Source: Euzebyella marina (lineage in GTDB: Bacteria > Bacteroidota > Bacteroidia > Flavobacteriales > Flavobacteriaceae). Taken from it: a stretch of 64,000 nucleotides of DNA. A program made the position numbers and the translations under genes. The stretch spans positions 1 through 64,000 of the forward strand of contig NZ_JACYFK010000005.1 of NCBI RefSeq assembly GCF_014855515.1, written 5' to 3'. The notes below the pieces were generated by a model, which was not told the DNA's origin, did no database searches, and saw only the letters and a list, made by a program, of their open reading frames with translations. Of the stretch, positions 32,396-42,277 are shown piece after piece (the stretch's first letter is position 1; the number at the start of each line of letters is the position of its first letter).

Positions 32396-34894
32396 CTACT
32401 CTTCGTTTAGAGGAAAATAAAGGTTAAAAGTAGCCCCATCGTCAGGCCTACCCACTGCTTGAATATATCCTTTATGATTATCCATAATCTTTTTTACAAT
32501 GGCCAAGCCGATTCCAGTACCCTGGTATTCTAGTTTGCCATGTAGTCTCTGAAAAATTTCGAATATTTTCTCACCGTTCTGCGGATCAAATCCGATACCA
32601 TAATCCCTAAAGGAGATTTTTAGATATTTTCCGTTGGGGTAAATACCTTCAATTGGTATTTCTTCTCCATCAACCTCTATAGTGGTCACCTCCACCTTGG
32701 GCGGCTCATTTTCTTTGGTGAATTTTAATGAATTCTCCAACAGGTTTTGAAATACCTGTTTTATTTGAAAGGGAATAATTCGTACCGTACCCATCTCATC
32801 ATAATCAATGATAGCTTCCGATTCTTCAAAAGTGGCAGATAGATTCTCAAGCACGTTCTCTAGAACCGATCTCAAATCGGTGGTCTCAAACTGATAATCT
32901 TCACTACCCGTTCTAGAATAGGCCAACAATTCATCGATCAACGTTCGCATTCGAACAATAGCATTATCGATGCGCCCCATGTATTGAAGGCTTCGTTCTG
33001 AGAGGTTTTCGTTTTCAAAGGCTATCACCCTCTCCATGAACATTTGAATTTTTCTCAAAGGCTCTTTCAAATCATGGCTGGCGATATAGGCAAACGACTC
33101 CAGCTCTGCATTGGTATTCTCCATTCGCTTTACCGTATCTTGCAATTGCTCGTTGGAAGCCTTCAGCTGTTCGGTTCTTTCTTCAACTTGCTTCTCTAAC
33201 CTTTTTGAGAAATTTTCCAATTTAAACCTGGTCAACACCCTTTTGGTGATATCGTCCGTAACTATGATCACCTTTTTAACTGAATCGTCAAGCTCACGAA
33301 GCGGATGACAAGAAAAGTCAACGTATTTATCTTCTTGAATTTTATCCGATTCCCATAACACATCATGCAAGCGTACCGTCTTACCGGTCTCAAATGCCTC
33401 ATTGATACAATCGGAAAGTTGACCGAATAGTTTCTTTGACAGGATTTTGTTCAATTGTTGTCCGTCGGCCGCCTTTCTGTCGATATTCCAAAAATCATTG
33501 AGCATATTATCATTGACCGTCTCTACGACCATATCCGGACCTTTAATGATGGACATGGCAATCGGGAACTGGTCAAAAACATTCTTGAACTGCACCTCTG
33601 TTTCTTCAATACCGAATTTGGCATGAACGCTATCGGTCACTTCAAAAGCTACCAGAATAATCTCAACTACCTTACCGTTATCGAGCACAGGTTTAAAAAT
33701 GAAATTGAAAAAACCTCTTTCGATGATTCCATTTCTATCCAAAACAAAAGGATACTCCGTGCCGACTTGCGGTTTTTTGGTCTCGATAATTTCGTTCAAG
33801 ATAGGCTCTAGACCTGAGCGGGTTTCGGGCAGAATATTAAAAATAGGCTGGTCTTGACATTCACCAATTGACTTTTGCCAAATTTGAAGGGCTTTTTCGT
33901 TCACGACCTTGACCACAAAATTTTCGATATCGACTATCGCGATTCCGATAGGCGCGTTATGTACCAATTGCCTGAACCGCTCTTCCTTTTTACGAAGGTT
34001 TCGTAAAGTAGACTGTTGCTTGGTAATATCTTGAAGGGTTCCATTGAATCTTTCCAATGTTCCGGTATGGTCAAAATGGGCCCTACCCACAGCTCGAAGT
34101 TCTCTCTTCTTGCCTGTTTTCTGACTGTTGACAGCAAAGGAAATATCCAACAAATCCTTTCCTTCCGTACTCGTTACCCTCTTCACTGCCCTGCGTACGC
34201 GACTTCTATCCGCTTCGTCGACCACCGCCATCAACTCTCTTGGAGCGTGGTAAAAATCTCCTTTTAAACCTGACCAAACCATCGTTTTGGTATTGATTTT
34301 TACTTTTGCGGTTTGCGGTGTAAAGTCCCAAGTGCCAAGACCTGCCGCATCAATGGCCATTTGAAGTTCATTACTTTTTTCCTCAAGATCCTTCATCGCC
34401 GTAACCGTCTTCGTCGTTTCGGTACAGGTTACAAAAACACCTTCAATTTTACCATAATCGCCTAACACCGGGCTGTAACCGAAAGTCCAGTAAACCTCTT
34501 CCATTTGGCCGTTTCGGTATATGGGTATCAATTGGTCTTCTAACCAAAGACTTTCACCATTATCAAAAACCTTTTTTAAGAGCGGTTGTATGGTTTCCCA
34601 TATCTCGGGCCAGGCCGAGGGAGCATCCATACCTAAAATATCCGGGTGCTTTCCGTCATCCCCAAGACTGGGTCTGTAGGCATCGTTATAAAAACAAATT
34701 CTGTCTTCTCCCCAAAATAAGAACATGGGCACTTTTGAGTTCAGCAAAAGGCTCAATATGGGTCTTATACTCGGAGGCCATGACTCGGGAGACCCCATTT
34801 TTGTTTTTTCCCAATCTTTCTCTCGAGTGAGCTTGCCCATCTCACCACCACCATTTAAAAAGGGCAAAGTTGAACTACTTGATAGATACATCAA
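32396..34894 (-). CDS. multi-PAS hybrid-free sensor histidine kinase
   Basis: The 832-residue protein has no membrane helix, so it is probably cytoplasmic. At least four PAS-like segments lie at about 30-150, 180-290, 305-430 and 435-560. A short coiled coil (KQVEERTEQLKASNEQL) leads to the HisKA box with ASHDLKEPLRKIQ (phosphoacceptor His) and an HATPase domain with the N box (LLENSLKFT), G1 (FRDYGIGFDP) and G2 (YQGTGIGLAI). Light, redox or small-molecule sensing is typical. No response regulator gene is adjacent. Confidence 0.88.
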   Translation of the reverse strand: MMYLSSSSTLPFLNGGGEMGKLTREKDWEKTKMGSPESWPPSIRPILSLLLNSKVPMFLFWGEDRICFYNDAYRPSLGDDGKHPDILGMDAPSAWPEIWETIQPLLKKVFDNGESLWLEDQLIPIYRNGQMEEVYWTFGYSPVLGDYGKIEGVFVTCTETTKTVTAMKDLEEKSNELQMAIDAAGLGTWDFTPQTAKVKINTKTMVWSGLKGDFYHAPRELMAVVDEADRSRVRRAVKRVTSTEGKDLLDISFAVNSQKTGKKRELRAVGRAHFDHTGTLERFNGTLQDITKQQSTLRNLRKKEERFRQLVHNAPIGIAIVDIENFVVKVVNEKALQIWQKSIGECQDQPIFNILPETRSGLEPILNEIIETKKPQVGTEYPFVLDRNGIIERGFFNFIFKPVLDNGKVVEIILVAFEVTDSVHAKFGIEETEVQFKNVFDQFPIAMSIIKGPDMVVETVNDNMLNDFWNIDRKAADGQQLNKILSKKLFGQLSDCINEAFETGKTVRLHDVLWESDKIQEDKYVDFSCHPLRELDDSVKKVIIVTDDITKRVLTRFKLENFSKRLEKQVEERTEQLKASNEQLQDTVKRMENTNAELESFAYIASHDLKEPLRKIQMFMERVIAFENENLSERSLQYMGRIDNAIVRMRTLIDELLAYSRTGSEDYQFETTDLRSVLENVLENLSATFEESEAIIDYDEMGTVRIIPFQIKQVFQNLLENSLKFTKENEPPKVEVTTIEVDGEEIPIEGIYPNGKYLKISFRDYGIGFDPQNGEKIFEIFQRLHGKLEYQGTGIGLAIVKKIMDNHKGYIQAVGRPDDGATFNLYFPLNEE

Positions 34895-35160
34895 ATGATT
34901 TTTTGGCTACTGATATTATGCTTCTTAACAATCAAAAAAAGACAAATAAATCTGCCTTTTCAGATTCAAATTTGGTATTGATATAACCGGCAAAATAACA
35001 CTCATGAGTATTTTTTATTGACCCTATGCGCAAAAAAATTGCTCAAAAAAGCTAAAATGTGCTCGATTGATGGCTGAATCTCTTCACAAAAAATATGTTT
35101 TTGTATGTTCAATCAAATATCTCGACTAACCTACCCAGAACTATTTTAGCACAGTCAAAA

Positions 35161-35817
35161 ATGAATAAATTAAAAATCGATATTGTTTCAGATGTGGTAT
35201 GCCCATGGTGTACCATTGGCTATAAACGTTTAGAAAAGGCCATTAACGACCTCAACCTTCAGAACTCGGTTGAGTTGGAGTGGCATCCTTTTGAGTTGAA
35301 CCCGTATATGCCCAAAGAAGGACAAAATATTCACGAGCATATTACTGAAAAGTATGGCGCTTCCATGGAGCAGCAAAAAGAGTCGCAACGTGTTATGACC
35401 GAAGCGGGAGCCGAATTAGGGTTTAAATTCGACTATTTTGATGAAATGAAGATCGTGAATACCCGTGATGCCCACATACTATTGGATTATGCCAAGAGAT
35501 TTGGAAAGCAGACCGATTTAAAAATGAGATTGACGGCAGCTTTTTTTGGCGAAAGGCAAGACGTGTCCAATAGGCAAGTACTGGCCAAAGCATTAAATGA
35601 TGTGGGCCTCGATGCTGAAGAAGCACTAAAAACCCTTGATGATGACGAGAAACGGTATCAAATTAAAAGCGAAGAAGCCTATTGGCAGAATTTAGGGGTT
35701 AATTCAGTACCAACTATCATTTTTGACCAAAAGAGTGCAGTTCGAGGTGCACAACCAGTCGACGTATTCAAGAATGTTTTGAATGAACTAACCCAAAGTG
35801 CTGCCCCTCAAGAATAG
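35161..35817 (+). CDS. DsbA family / FrnE-like oxidoreductase
   Basis: The 218-residue protein starts LKIDIVSDVVCPWCTIGYKRL, so its active-site motif is CPWC. The pattern VEWHPFELNP and the C-terminal SVPTIIFDQKSAVRGAQP match the cytoplasmic FrnE/2-hydroxychromene-2-carboxylate isomerase-related DsbA branch. There is no signal peptide. ATG 35161 was chosen because the upstream extension lacks conserved sequence. Confidence 0.85.
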   Translation: MNKLKIDIVSDVVCPWCTIGYKRLEKAINDLNLQNSVELEWHPFELNPYMPKEGQNIHEHITEKYGASMEQQKESQRVMTEAGAELGFKFDYFDEMKIVNTRDAHILLDYAKRFGKQTDLKMRLTAAFFGERQDVSNRQVLAKALNDVGLDAEEALKTLDDDEKRYQIKSEEAYWQNLGVNSVPTIIFDQKSAVRGAQPVDVFKNVLNELTQSAAPQE

Positions 35818-35909
35818 AGGCGTCGGTATATTAGCTAATTAATCTATTCGGAAAAAAAATGTTCCCCTTTTTTGGTGGCCATTTTCTTTTACACTTACCA
35901 TTCATATCT

Positions 35910-35917
35910 TACTTTTG
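35910..35917 (+). promoter_or_regulatory. -7 element upstream of the cNMP/CBS gene
   Basis: TACTTTTG fits TAnnTTTG, with a T-run at the expected -33 distance of 19 nt. The leader would be only about ten bases. Confidence 0.5.
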
Positions 35918-35933
35918 ATAGGAAACGTTGGGC

Positions 35934-37859
35934 ATGAAGAACACCATCTCGGTCAGGGTGGCCGACTTTCTAAAAAACTACCCTCCCTTCAATGAACTTA
36001 GGTCGAAAGACCTGGAGGTACTCTCCCAAGAAATAAAGATCATTTATAAAGTTAAAGATGCCATTATTTTCTCTGAGGATGAAAAGGCACATGAGCATTT
36101 TTATGTAGTACACAAGGGTGCTGTTGCCCTTCTAAAAAAGCCGAACGAAAGCATGGTCGACCTCTGTGATGAGGGTGATATCTTTGGCCTTCGACCTCTT
36201 ATGGCCAATGAAGACTATAAAATGGAAGCTAAGGCATATGAAGAGAGTATTCTGTATGCCATACCCATTGCCAATTTTAGGCCTTTTACGAAAAGTCATG
36301 ATGGCGTTGCCAATTTTTTGATGGAGAGTTTTGCCTCTAACACAAGAAACCCTTATTCGATTGGCCGAAAAGGGAAGCTTTTTCAAGACGGCCCAGAAGC
36401 GAATGACGCCCCTAAAGAGGGCAGTGACTTTCTTGACTTACAGTCGGTCAATTACTCTAAAAAATTGGTCACGTGCACCCCCAACACCACATTAAAAACC
36501 GTTGCCCTATCAATGACCAAAAAAAAGGTAGGCGCCATGCTCATCTTAAATAACAAATTGCCAATTGGAATAATTACCGACAAAGACATTCGAAATAAGA
36601 TTGCCACAGGAGAGTTTCCGATTACGGCAAAGGCGAAGGATATCATGAGTTCGCCAGTCATTACCTACCCAAAAAAAATGACCTTGGCCCAGGCTCAAAT
36701 GGCCATGATGAAAAGTGGAATCAGTCATTTGTGTATAACGACCGACGGAACGCCCAATTCTGAAGCTATCGGAATCATTTCAAAGCATGATATCATGCTA
36801 GAATTGGGCAATAACCCGGCCGTTCTTATGAAAGCCATTAAACGAGCGGGCAAATACAAAAAGATAAAAACGGTTCGCAGGGGCATTATGAGTCTCTTGC
36901 AGGGCTATCTTAGGCAGAACATTCCGTTGACCTTAATTTCTAAAATCATAACCGAGCTCAATGATGCCTGTATCAAACAAGTCATTTCCATAGCTCTTGA
37001 AAAGATGGAAGAGCAGCCTCCCGTAAAATTTGCGTGGCTGGCTTTGGGCAGTCAAGGTAGAAGTGAACAACTCTTGCACACCGATCAAGACAATGCTTTG
37101 ATTTTTGAGGATGTTGCTTCTGAAGATTTGCAGGTCACCAAAGAATATTTTCTACTTCTTTCTAAACAGGTCACCCAAGGTCTCAACGCCATTGGTTATG
37201 AATATTGCCCTGCTGACATGATGGCCTCTAACCCCGAATGGTGCTTGAGCATTTCAGAATGGAAAGAGAGAACATTCCACTGGATCACCAATCCTGGGCG
37301 CGACGAGGTCTTATTGTCTTCCATCTTTTTTGATTTTAACCGATCCTATGGAGAATCTTTTTTGGTTGACGAACTGACCGAACATATTTTCGAGACTACA
37401 CAGAAATACCCTATTTTCTTTGTCCACCTAGCCAGCGGAGCATTACAAAACCCTTCCCCTAGCGGCTTTTTTAGGTCCTTTCTGGTAGAGGAAGATGGTG
37501 CTCACAAAGACTTTTTCGATTTAAAGAGAAGGGCATTGATGCCATTGGTAGATGGTGCCAGGGTCTTAGTACTATCGAGCCAAATCAAATCGATCAACAA
37601 TACGGCAGAACGCTTTGAAAAATTGGCCGAACTCGAACCCAATAATCAAGAATTGTTCTTGGCATGTTCCTACGCCACAAAGGCGCTCTTGAAATTCAGA
37701 ACAAGGCAAGGTCTTTTGCATAATGATTCGGGTCGGTTCATCGCTTTGGACACTCTCAGTAAGGAAGAAAAAATCAAGCTGAAGCGAACATTTAAAACCA
37801 TTAAAGAACTTCAGGAGCTTATTAAAATCAGATTTAAAGTCGCCAATTTAGTAGGATGA
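35934..37859 (+). CDS. cNMP-binding, CBS and DUF294 nucleotidyltransferase-like protein
   Basis: The 641-residue protein has a cyclic-nucleotide-binding-like domain (about 15-125), a CBS pair (about 170-300, with VGAMLILNNKLPIGIITDKDIRNKI and DIMSSPVIT), the DUF294 nucleotidyltransferase-like domain with LGSQGRSEQLLHTDQDNALI (about 365-390), and a C-terminal helical part. The last four bases overlap the exonuclease start, so the two genes form an operon. The pair is common in marine bacteria. The nucleotide transfer activity is predicted only. The ATG at 35934 was taken over the TTG six bases upstream. Confidence 0.85.
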   Translation: MKNTISVRVADFLKNYPPFNELRSKDLEVLSQEIKIIYKVKDAIIFSEDEKAHEHFYVVHKGAVALLKKPNESMVDLCDEGDIFGLRPLMANEDYKMEAKAYEESILYAIPIANFRPFTKSHDGVANFLMESFASNTRNPYSIGRKGKLFQDGPEANDAPKEGSDFLDLQSVNYSKKLVTCTPNTTLKTVALSMTKKKVGAMLILNNKLPIGIITDKDIRNKIATGEFPITAKAKDIMSSPVITYPKKMTLAQAQMAMMKSGISHLCITTDGTPNSEAIGIISKHDIMLELGNNPAVLMKAIKRAGKYKKIKTVRRGIMSLLQGYLRQNIPLTLISKIITELNDACIKQVISIALEKMEEQPPVKFAWLALGSQGRSEQLLHTDQDNALIFEDVASEDLQVTKEYFLLLSKQVTQGLNAIGYEYCPADMMASNPEWCLSISEWKERTFHWITNPGRDEVLLSSIFFDFNRSYGESFLVDELTEHIFETTQKYPIFFVHLASGALQNPSPSGFFRSFLVEEDGAHKDFFDLKRRALMPLVDGARVLVLSSQIKSINNTAERFEKLAELEPNNQELFLACSYATKALLKFRTRQGLLHNDSGRFIALDTLSKEEKIKLKRTFKTIKELQELIKIRFKVANLVG

Positions 37860-38515
37860 TCAGCTTTTTCAAAAAAAAGAAAACCAACTATCCTGATTTT
37901 TGGGTGCACTATGTAGAGCAGTTCCAAAAAGGATTACCTTCTGAATTGAACGAAGTTCGGTTTGTGGTGCTGGATACAGAAACCACGGGTTTTGATTATG
38001 ATAATGACCGCATTCTATCGATTGGCGCCCTTAGTCTTCAGAATGGTACGATTGAGGTAAAACAGAGTTTTGAAGTCTTTTTATACCAGCATTTTTACCA
38101 TGCCAAAAATGTAGAGATACATGGCATACTTAAGGATGAAAGACAAGAAAGAATTACCGAACTGGAAGCGCTGATGCTTTTTTTGGAATTTATCAGTAAC
38201 TCGGTTTTAGTGGCCCATCATGCCGCTTTTGACGTAAAAATGATCAATGAGGCCCTAAAACGTCACGGAATGCCCGGTCTGAAAAATAAAACTTTAGACA
38301 CCTCGGTTCTTTACAAAAAGACGCTGATCAAATCACCCTTATTAATTCCTCAAGAACAATACACGTTAGACCATCTTGCGGAAAAATTCGATATCTCCAC
38401 GCGCGACCGCCATACCGCATTGGGTGACGCCTACATTACGGCCATAGCTTTTTTAAAGATTATTCAAAAGCTAAAGTCACAAAAGAATTTTTCAGCGAAA
38501 CGTTTCCTGAAGTAG
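37856..38515 (+). CDS. 3'-5' exonuclease, DEDDh (DNA polymerase III epsilon-like)
   Basis: The 219-residue protein shows Exo I in VVLDTETTGFDYDNDRILSIGA, Exo II at VAHHAAFDVKMI, and Exo III with RDRHTALGDAYIT, which places the DEDDh residues. It overlaps the preceding DUF294 protein by four bases. Related pairs appear across Bacteroidota and gamma-proteobacteria. It is not the replicative proofreading subunit by context, and its biological role is unclear. Confidence 0.85.
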   Translation: MISFFKKKKTNYPDFWVHYVEQFQKGLPSELNEVRFVVLDTETTGFDYDNDRILSIGALSLQNGTIEVKQSFEVFLYQHFYHAKNVEIHGILKDERQERITELEALMLFLEFISNSVLVAHHAAFDVKMINEALKRHGMPGLKNKTLDTSVLYKKTLIKSPLLIPQEQYTLDHLAEKFDISTRDRHTALGDAYITAIAFLKIIQKLKSQKNFSAKRFLK

Positions 38516-38529
38516 CAGACCCTTCCCTA

Positions 38530-39477
38530 TTAATCTAAATACGAAAGAACATTCGTTTTAATACGTTCTTGTATGTTTGAAATATCGGCCTTTATAAAAG
38601 TGGTTCCGGTGATATTCTCATAAAGTTCAATATACCTCTCAGATACCGATTCAATATACTCATCGGTCATTTCCGGTACTTTTTGCCCCTCTAGGCCTTG
38701 AAAGCCATTTTGAATAAGCCATTGGCGCACAAACTCTTTCGACAACTGTTTTTGAGGCTCACCTTTGGCTTGCCTCTCTTCATACCCTTCCTCATAAAAA
38801 TACCTAGAAGAATCAGGAGTATGTATTTCATCGATAAGAACGATTTCGCCATTTTTGGTTTTCCCAAATTCGTATTTGGTATCGACTAAAATTAGTCCTC
38901 GTTCGGCGGCAATCTCCGTTCCCCTTTGAAAAAGAGCGTGGGTATACTTTTCCAGAATTTCATAATCTTCTTCGGAAACAATACCACGTTTCAAGATATC
39001 TTCCCTTGAAATATCCTCGTCATGGTCTCCTTTTTCCGCCTTGGTAGCTGGAGTAATAATTGGTTGGGGAAACTTGTCGTTCTCTTTCATTCCCTCGGGC
39101 ATCGGAACTCCGCATAGTAATCGCTTACCAGCCTTATACTCCCTTGCTGCATGGCCAGACATATAGCCTCTTATAACCATTTCGACTTTAAACGGTTCAC
39201 ATGCGTGGCCTACGGCCACATTGGGGTCGGGGGTTGCCACTAGCCAGTTGGGCACGATGTCTTCGGTAGCCTTCATCATCTGCGTAGCTATCTGATTGAG
39301 TATTTGCCCTTTGTAAGGAATACCTTTGGGCATAACCACATCGAATGCAGATAATCGGTCGGTAGCCACCATCAACAAGGTATCGTCTTCAAGCGTGTAC
39401 ACTTCGCGTACTTTGCCTTTGTACACCTTCTTTTGACCTGGAAAATTATAATTGGTATCTGTGATAGTATTGCTCAT
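38530..39477 (-). CDS. purC: phosphoribosylaminoimidazole-succinocarboxamide synthase
   Basis: The 315-residue protein makes SAICAR from CAIR and aspartate with ATP in purine synthesis. Signatures include [31 protein letters not shown] and, later, [31 protein letters not shown]. Length and C-terminal extension fit the Bacteroidota/yeast-type ~300-residue form. It follows phoH in the same direction with a gap of about 40 bases. The start at the seventh codon (MSNTITD) was chosen. Confidence 0.93.
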   Translation of the reverse strand: MSNTITDTNYNFPGQKKVYKGKVREVYTLEDDTLLMVATDRLSAFDVVMPKGIPYKGQILNQIATQMMKATEDIVPNWLVATPDPNVAVGHACEPFKVEMVIRGYMSGHAAREYKAGKRLLCGVPMPEGMKENDKFPQPIITPATKAEKGDHDEDISREDILKRGIVSEEDYEILEKYTHALFQRGTEIAAERGLILVDTKYEFGKTKNGEIVLIDEIHTPDSSRYFYEEGYEERQAKGEPQKQLSKEFVRQWLIQNGFQGLEGQKVPEMTDEYIESVSERYIELYENITGTTFIKADISNIQERIKTNVLSYLD

Positions 39478-39519
39478 TGCTTGCGCCTGTAACAACTACA
39501 GAATTTGAGATAGTTAAAA

Positions 39520-40473
39520 TTAATTTTGGTGTTCAATGGTCTTATAGGCATCGATTACCTTTTTGACCAGCTTATGGCGAATCACATCTTTGTCATCTAA
39601 ATAAACAATGCCTATGCCCTCGGTATTCTTGAGAATAAGCAATGCTTCTTTTAAGCCAGAAATTACACGCCGTGGAAGGTCGATTTGCCCTGGGTCGCCT
39701 GTTATCAAGAATTTGGCATTCTTGCCCATACGCGTCAAGAACATCTTCATTTGTGCATGCGTGGTATTTTGGGCCTCGTCTAGAATAACAAAGGCATTAT
39801 CCAATGTACGCCCGCGCATAAAAGCCAAGGGAGCGATCTGAATGGTGCCGTTTTCAATCAGGTGGGTCAATTTCTCTGCCGGAATCATATCCCTCAAACC
39901 ATCATACAATGGCTGCATGTAGGGATCCAGCTTTTCTTTAAGATCTCCAGGTAAGAAACCAAGGTTCTCCCCTGCTTCCACCGCAGGTCGTGTCAAAATA
40001 ATTCGTTTGACCTGTTTTTCCTTTAGGGCCTTTACCGCAAGTGCTACGCCTGTGTAGGTTTTACCCGTACCTGCCGGACCGATGGCAAAGACCATATCGT
40101 TCTTTTTGGCGGTATCGACCAACTTTCGTTGGTTGACCGTTTGCGGCTTGATAATACGCCCGCTCACCCCGTGCACCAGTATTTCACCGCTACCCTCAGG
40201 TGATTCGTAATCTGACGATGTCTCGCTGGTCAGTACCCTTTCGATAATATTCTCGTCAATTTTGTTGTACTTGGCAAAATGGGCGGTAAGCATATCAAAA
40301 CGGCTATCGAATTCCTCTAAAAGTTCTTCGTCACCGTACACTTTAATTTTGTTGCCACGTGCCACAATTTTCAGCTTGGGAAAGTACTTTTTTAAAAGGT
40401 CGATGTTTTGGTTTCTTTGTCCAAAAAACTCCCTAGGGCTGATTTCGGTGAGTTCTAATATGAGTTCGTTCAA
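39520..40473 (-). CDS. phoH: PhoH family ATPase
   Basis: The 317-residue protein carries the PhoH P-loop AIGPAGTGKTYTGVALAV (Walker A), Walker B at FVILDEAQNTTHAQMK and the sensor-like FLITGDPGQIDLPRR. PhoH proteins couple ATP hydrolysis to RNA handling in YbeYZ-type systems. It precedes purC on the same strand, a common order in Flavobacteria. Confidence 0.92.
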   Translation of the reverse strand: MNELILELTEISPREFFGQRNQNIDLLKKYFPKLKIVARGNKIKVYGDEELLEEFDSRFDMLTAHFAKYNKIDENIIERVLTSETSSDYESPEGSGEILVHGVSGRIIKPQTVNQRKLVDTAKKNDMVFAIGPAGTGKTYTGVALAVKALKEKQVKRIILTRPAVEAGENLGFLPGDLKEKLDPYMQPLYDGLRDMIPAEKLTHLIENGTIQIAPLAFMRGRTLDNAFVILDEAQNTTHAQMKMFLTRMGKNAKFLITGDPGQIDLPRRVISGLKEALLILKNTEGIGIVYLDDKDVIRHKLVKKVIDAYKTIEHQN

Positions 40474-40534
40474 AAAGAAAAGTGTTAAAATTAAAGCCCT
40501 GCTATAATTATTTCGCTTGGCTGTTTTTTTGTCC

Positions 40535-40542
40535 TAATTTTG
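40535..40542 (+). promoter_or_regulatory. -7 element of the SAM hydrolase gene
   Basis: TAATTTTG fits TAnnTTTG. A TTG lies 15 nt upstream, shorter than usual, so the -33 assignment is unsure. Confidence 0.45.
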
Positions 40543-40600
40543 TTTAACAAACTTAACGAAAATTCAGTTTTCCTAACTAAAAACATATCAACATTGCTGC

Positions 40601-41431
40601 ATGGCAATAATTACGCTTACTACAGATTTTGGACTTAAAGACCATTTCGTTGGTGCATTGAAGGGTACTATTTATAGAGAGTTGGCCGATGCTACTATTG
40701 TTGATATTTCACATCAGGTAAGTCCGTTTAATATTCAAGAGTGCGCCTATATTCTTGAAAACTCGTACAAAAGCTTTCCTGACGGAACCATTCACATTGT
40801 TGGTGTCGACTCTGAACCTACCCCTGAAAATCAGCATATCGCCGTTTTGGTCGATGGGCATTATTTTATTAGCGCTAACAACGGGGTCATAAGCCTGATT
40901 ACTTCTGAAAAACAACCGGAAAAGGTGGTGCAGGTCAATATACCCAACCCGATTCACGGATCTTTTCCAGTAATGGACGTGTTCGTGCAGGTCGCCTGCC
41001 ATATTGCCCGTGGCGGCACTTTAGAGGTGGTAGGTAGACCTTTTAACCAATTACGCGAACTTCGAGAGTTTACCCCTACGGTTACCGATAACGGAAACAA
41101 AATTATCGGCAGTGTCATTTACATTGATAATTATGGCAACGTAGTGACCAATATTCACAAAAATTTCTTTGAAGCCTACCGCAAAGGGCGAAGTTTTGAA
41201 ATTCAGGCACGAAGTACCAAGGTAAGCCGCATTCATAACAAGTACAGCGACATTATCAACTTTGAACTGGACAAAAGTCAACGCAAGGGTGCCGGTGACC
41301 TGTTGGCCCTTTTTAATTCGGCCAGCTATATTGAACTGGCTATTTATAAAAGTGACTTGAACACGGTAGGTGGAGCCTCTACCCTATTGGGCCTCGATTA
41401 TCGCGATACGGTAACGATAAGTTTTGATTAA
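40601..41431 (+). CDS. SAM hydroxide adenosyltransferase (DUF62 family)
   Basis: The 276-residue protein begins MAIITLTTDFGLKDHFVGALKG, the family signature. IDISHQV-like text (IVDISHQVSPFNI) and a C-terminal barrel follow, with YIDNYGNVVTNI in the middle. The family hydrolyses S-adenosylmethionine to adenosine and methionine using an activated water, and is related to chlorinases and fluorinases. It is not part of an operon. Confidence 0.9.
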   Translation: MAIITLTTDFGLKDHFVGALKGTIYRELADATIVDISHQVSPFNIQECAYILENSYKSFPDGTIHIVGVDSEPTPENQHIAVLVDGHYFISANNGVISLITSEKQPEKVVQVNIPNPIHGSFPVMDVFVQVACHIARGGTLEVVGRPFNQLRELREFTPTVTDNGNKIIGSVIYIDNYGNVVTNIHKNFFEAYRKGRSFEIQARSTKVSRIHNKYSDIINFELDKSQRKGAGDLLALFNSASYIELAIYKSDLNTVGGASTLLGLDYRDTVTISFD

Positions 41432-41545
41432 ATGCAACTTAGAGGTTTTCAGGTTCTAAAATGTTTTTAAATTTGAAGGTTTAGGATGTTGGCATGTTAT
41501 TTTCGAATGCCTCTGCCCCAAAAAACCACCTAACAGACACAATTA

Positions 41546-42277
41546 ATGTTCGCCATATTTAAACGCGAGATACAATCATTTTTTACTTCGCCTATCGCCT
41601 ATTTGGTCATTGGCCTCTTTCTGGTTTTGAACGGTCTCTTTCTTTGGGTTTTTAAAGGAGATTATAACATTTTTGATTATGGCGTAGCCGATTTGAGCAA
41701 GTTCTTTCTTTTGGTGCCATGGGTGTTTCTCTTTCTAATTCCGGCCATTACCATGAAGAGCTTTTCCGAAGAAAGGAAATTAGGCACTCTAGAATTGCTG
41801 TTTATCAAACCCCTAACCATATCCAGCACTATTCTTGGTAAATTTTTTGGCACGTTGGTATTGGGTATCATGGCCTTGATTCCCACCTTCATACACATTT
41901 TTGCTATTGGACAAATGGGAATGACCGAGGGCAACGTAGATATGGGCCCCGTTATTGGTTCTTATTTTGGCACTCTATTTCTAATGTCATGTTACACCAC
42001 TATCGGCCTATTTGCATCGACCCTTACCGAAAATCAAATAGTTGCCTTTATTATTGGAGTAGTGCTCTGTTTTTTAATGTTCTACGGCTTCGAAGGTCTT
42101 TCGACAATGATGGAAGATGGCCAAAGCGCCCTTCTTACCCAAAGTCTAGGAATGAAATTTCATTTTGATAGTATTTCATTAGGTGTTTTAGATACGCGGG
42201 ATTTATTGTATTTCATATCGGTGGCTGCGTTTTTCCTGTTCATGACCCTACAGCAACTTAAAAACATGAGCAGGTAA
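41546..42277 (+). CDS. gldF: gliding-motility ABC transporter permease GldF
   Basis: The 243-residue protein has six membrane helices of the ABC-2 type: MFAIFKREIQSFFTSPIAYLVIGLFLVLNG, LLVPWVFLFLIPAITMKSFSEERKLGTLELL, and four further helices. It overlaps the next gene by one base. GldF acts with GldA (ATPase, not in this window) and GldG in the transporter required for gliding in Flavobacterium. Confidence 0.93.
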   Translation: MFAIFKREIQSFFTSPIAYLVIGLFLVLNGLFLWVFKGDYNIFDYGVADLSKFFLLVPWVFLFLIPAITMKSFSEERKLGTLELLFIKPLTISSTILGKFFGTLVLGIMALIPTFIHIFAIGQMGMTEGNVDMGPVIGSYFGTLFLMSCYTTIGLFASTLTENQIVAFIIGVVLCFLMFYGFEGLSTMMEDGQSALLTQSLGMKFHFDSISLGVLDTRDLLYFISVAAFFLFMTLQQLKNMSR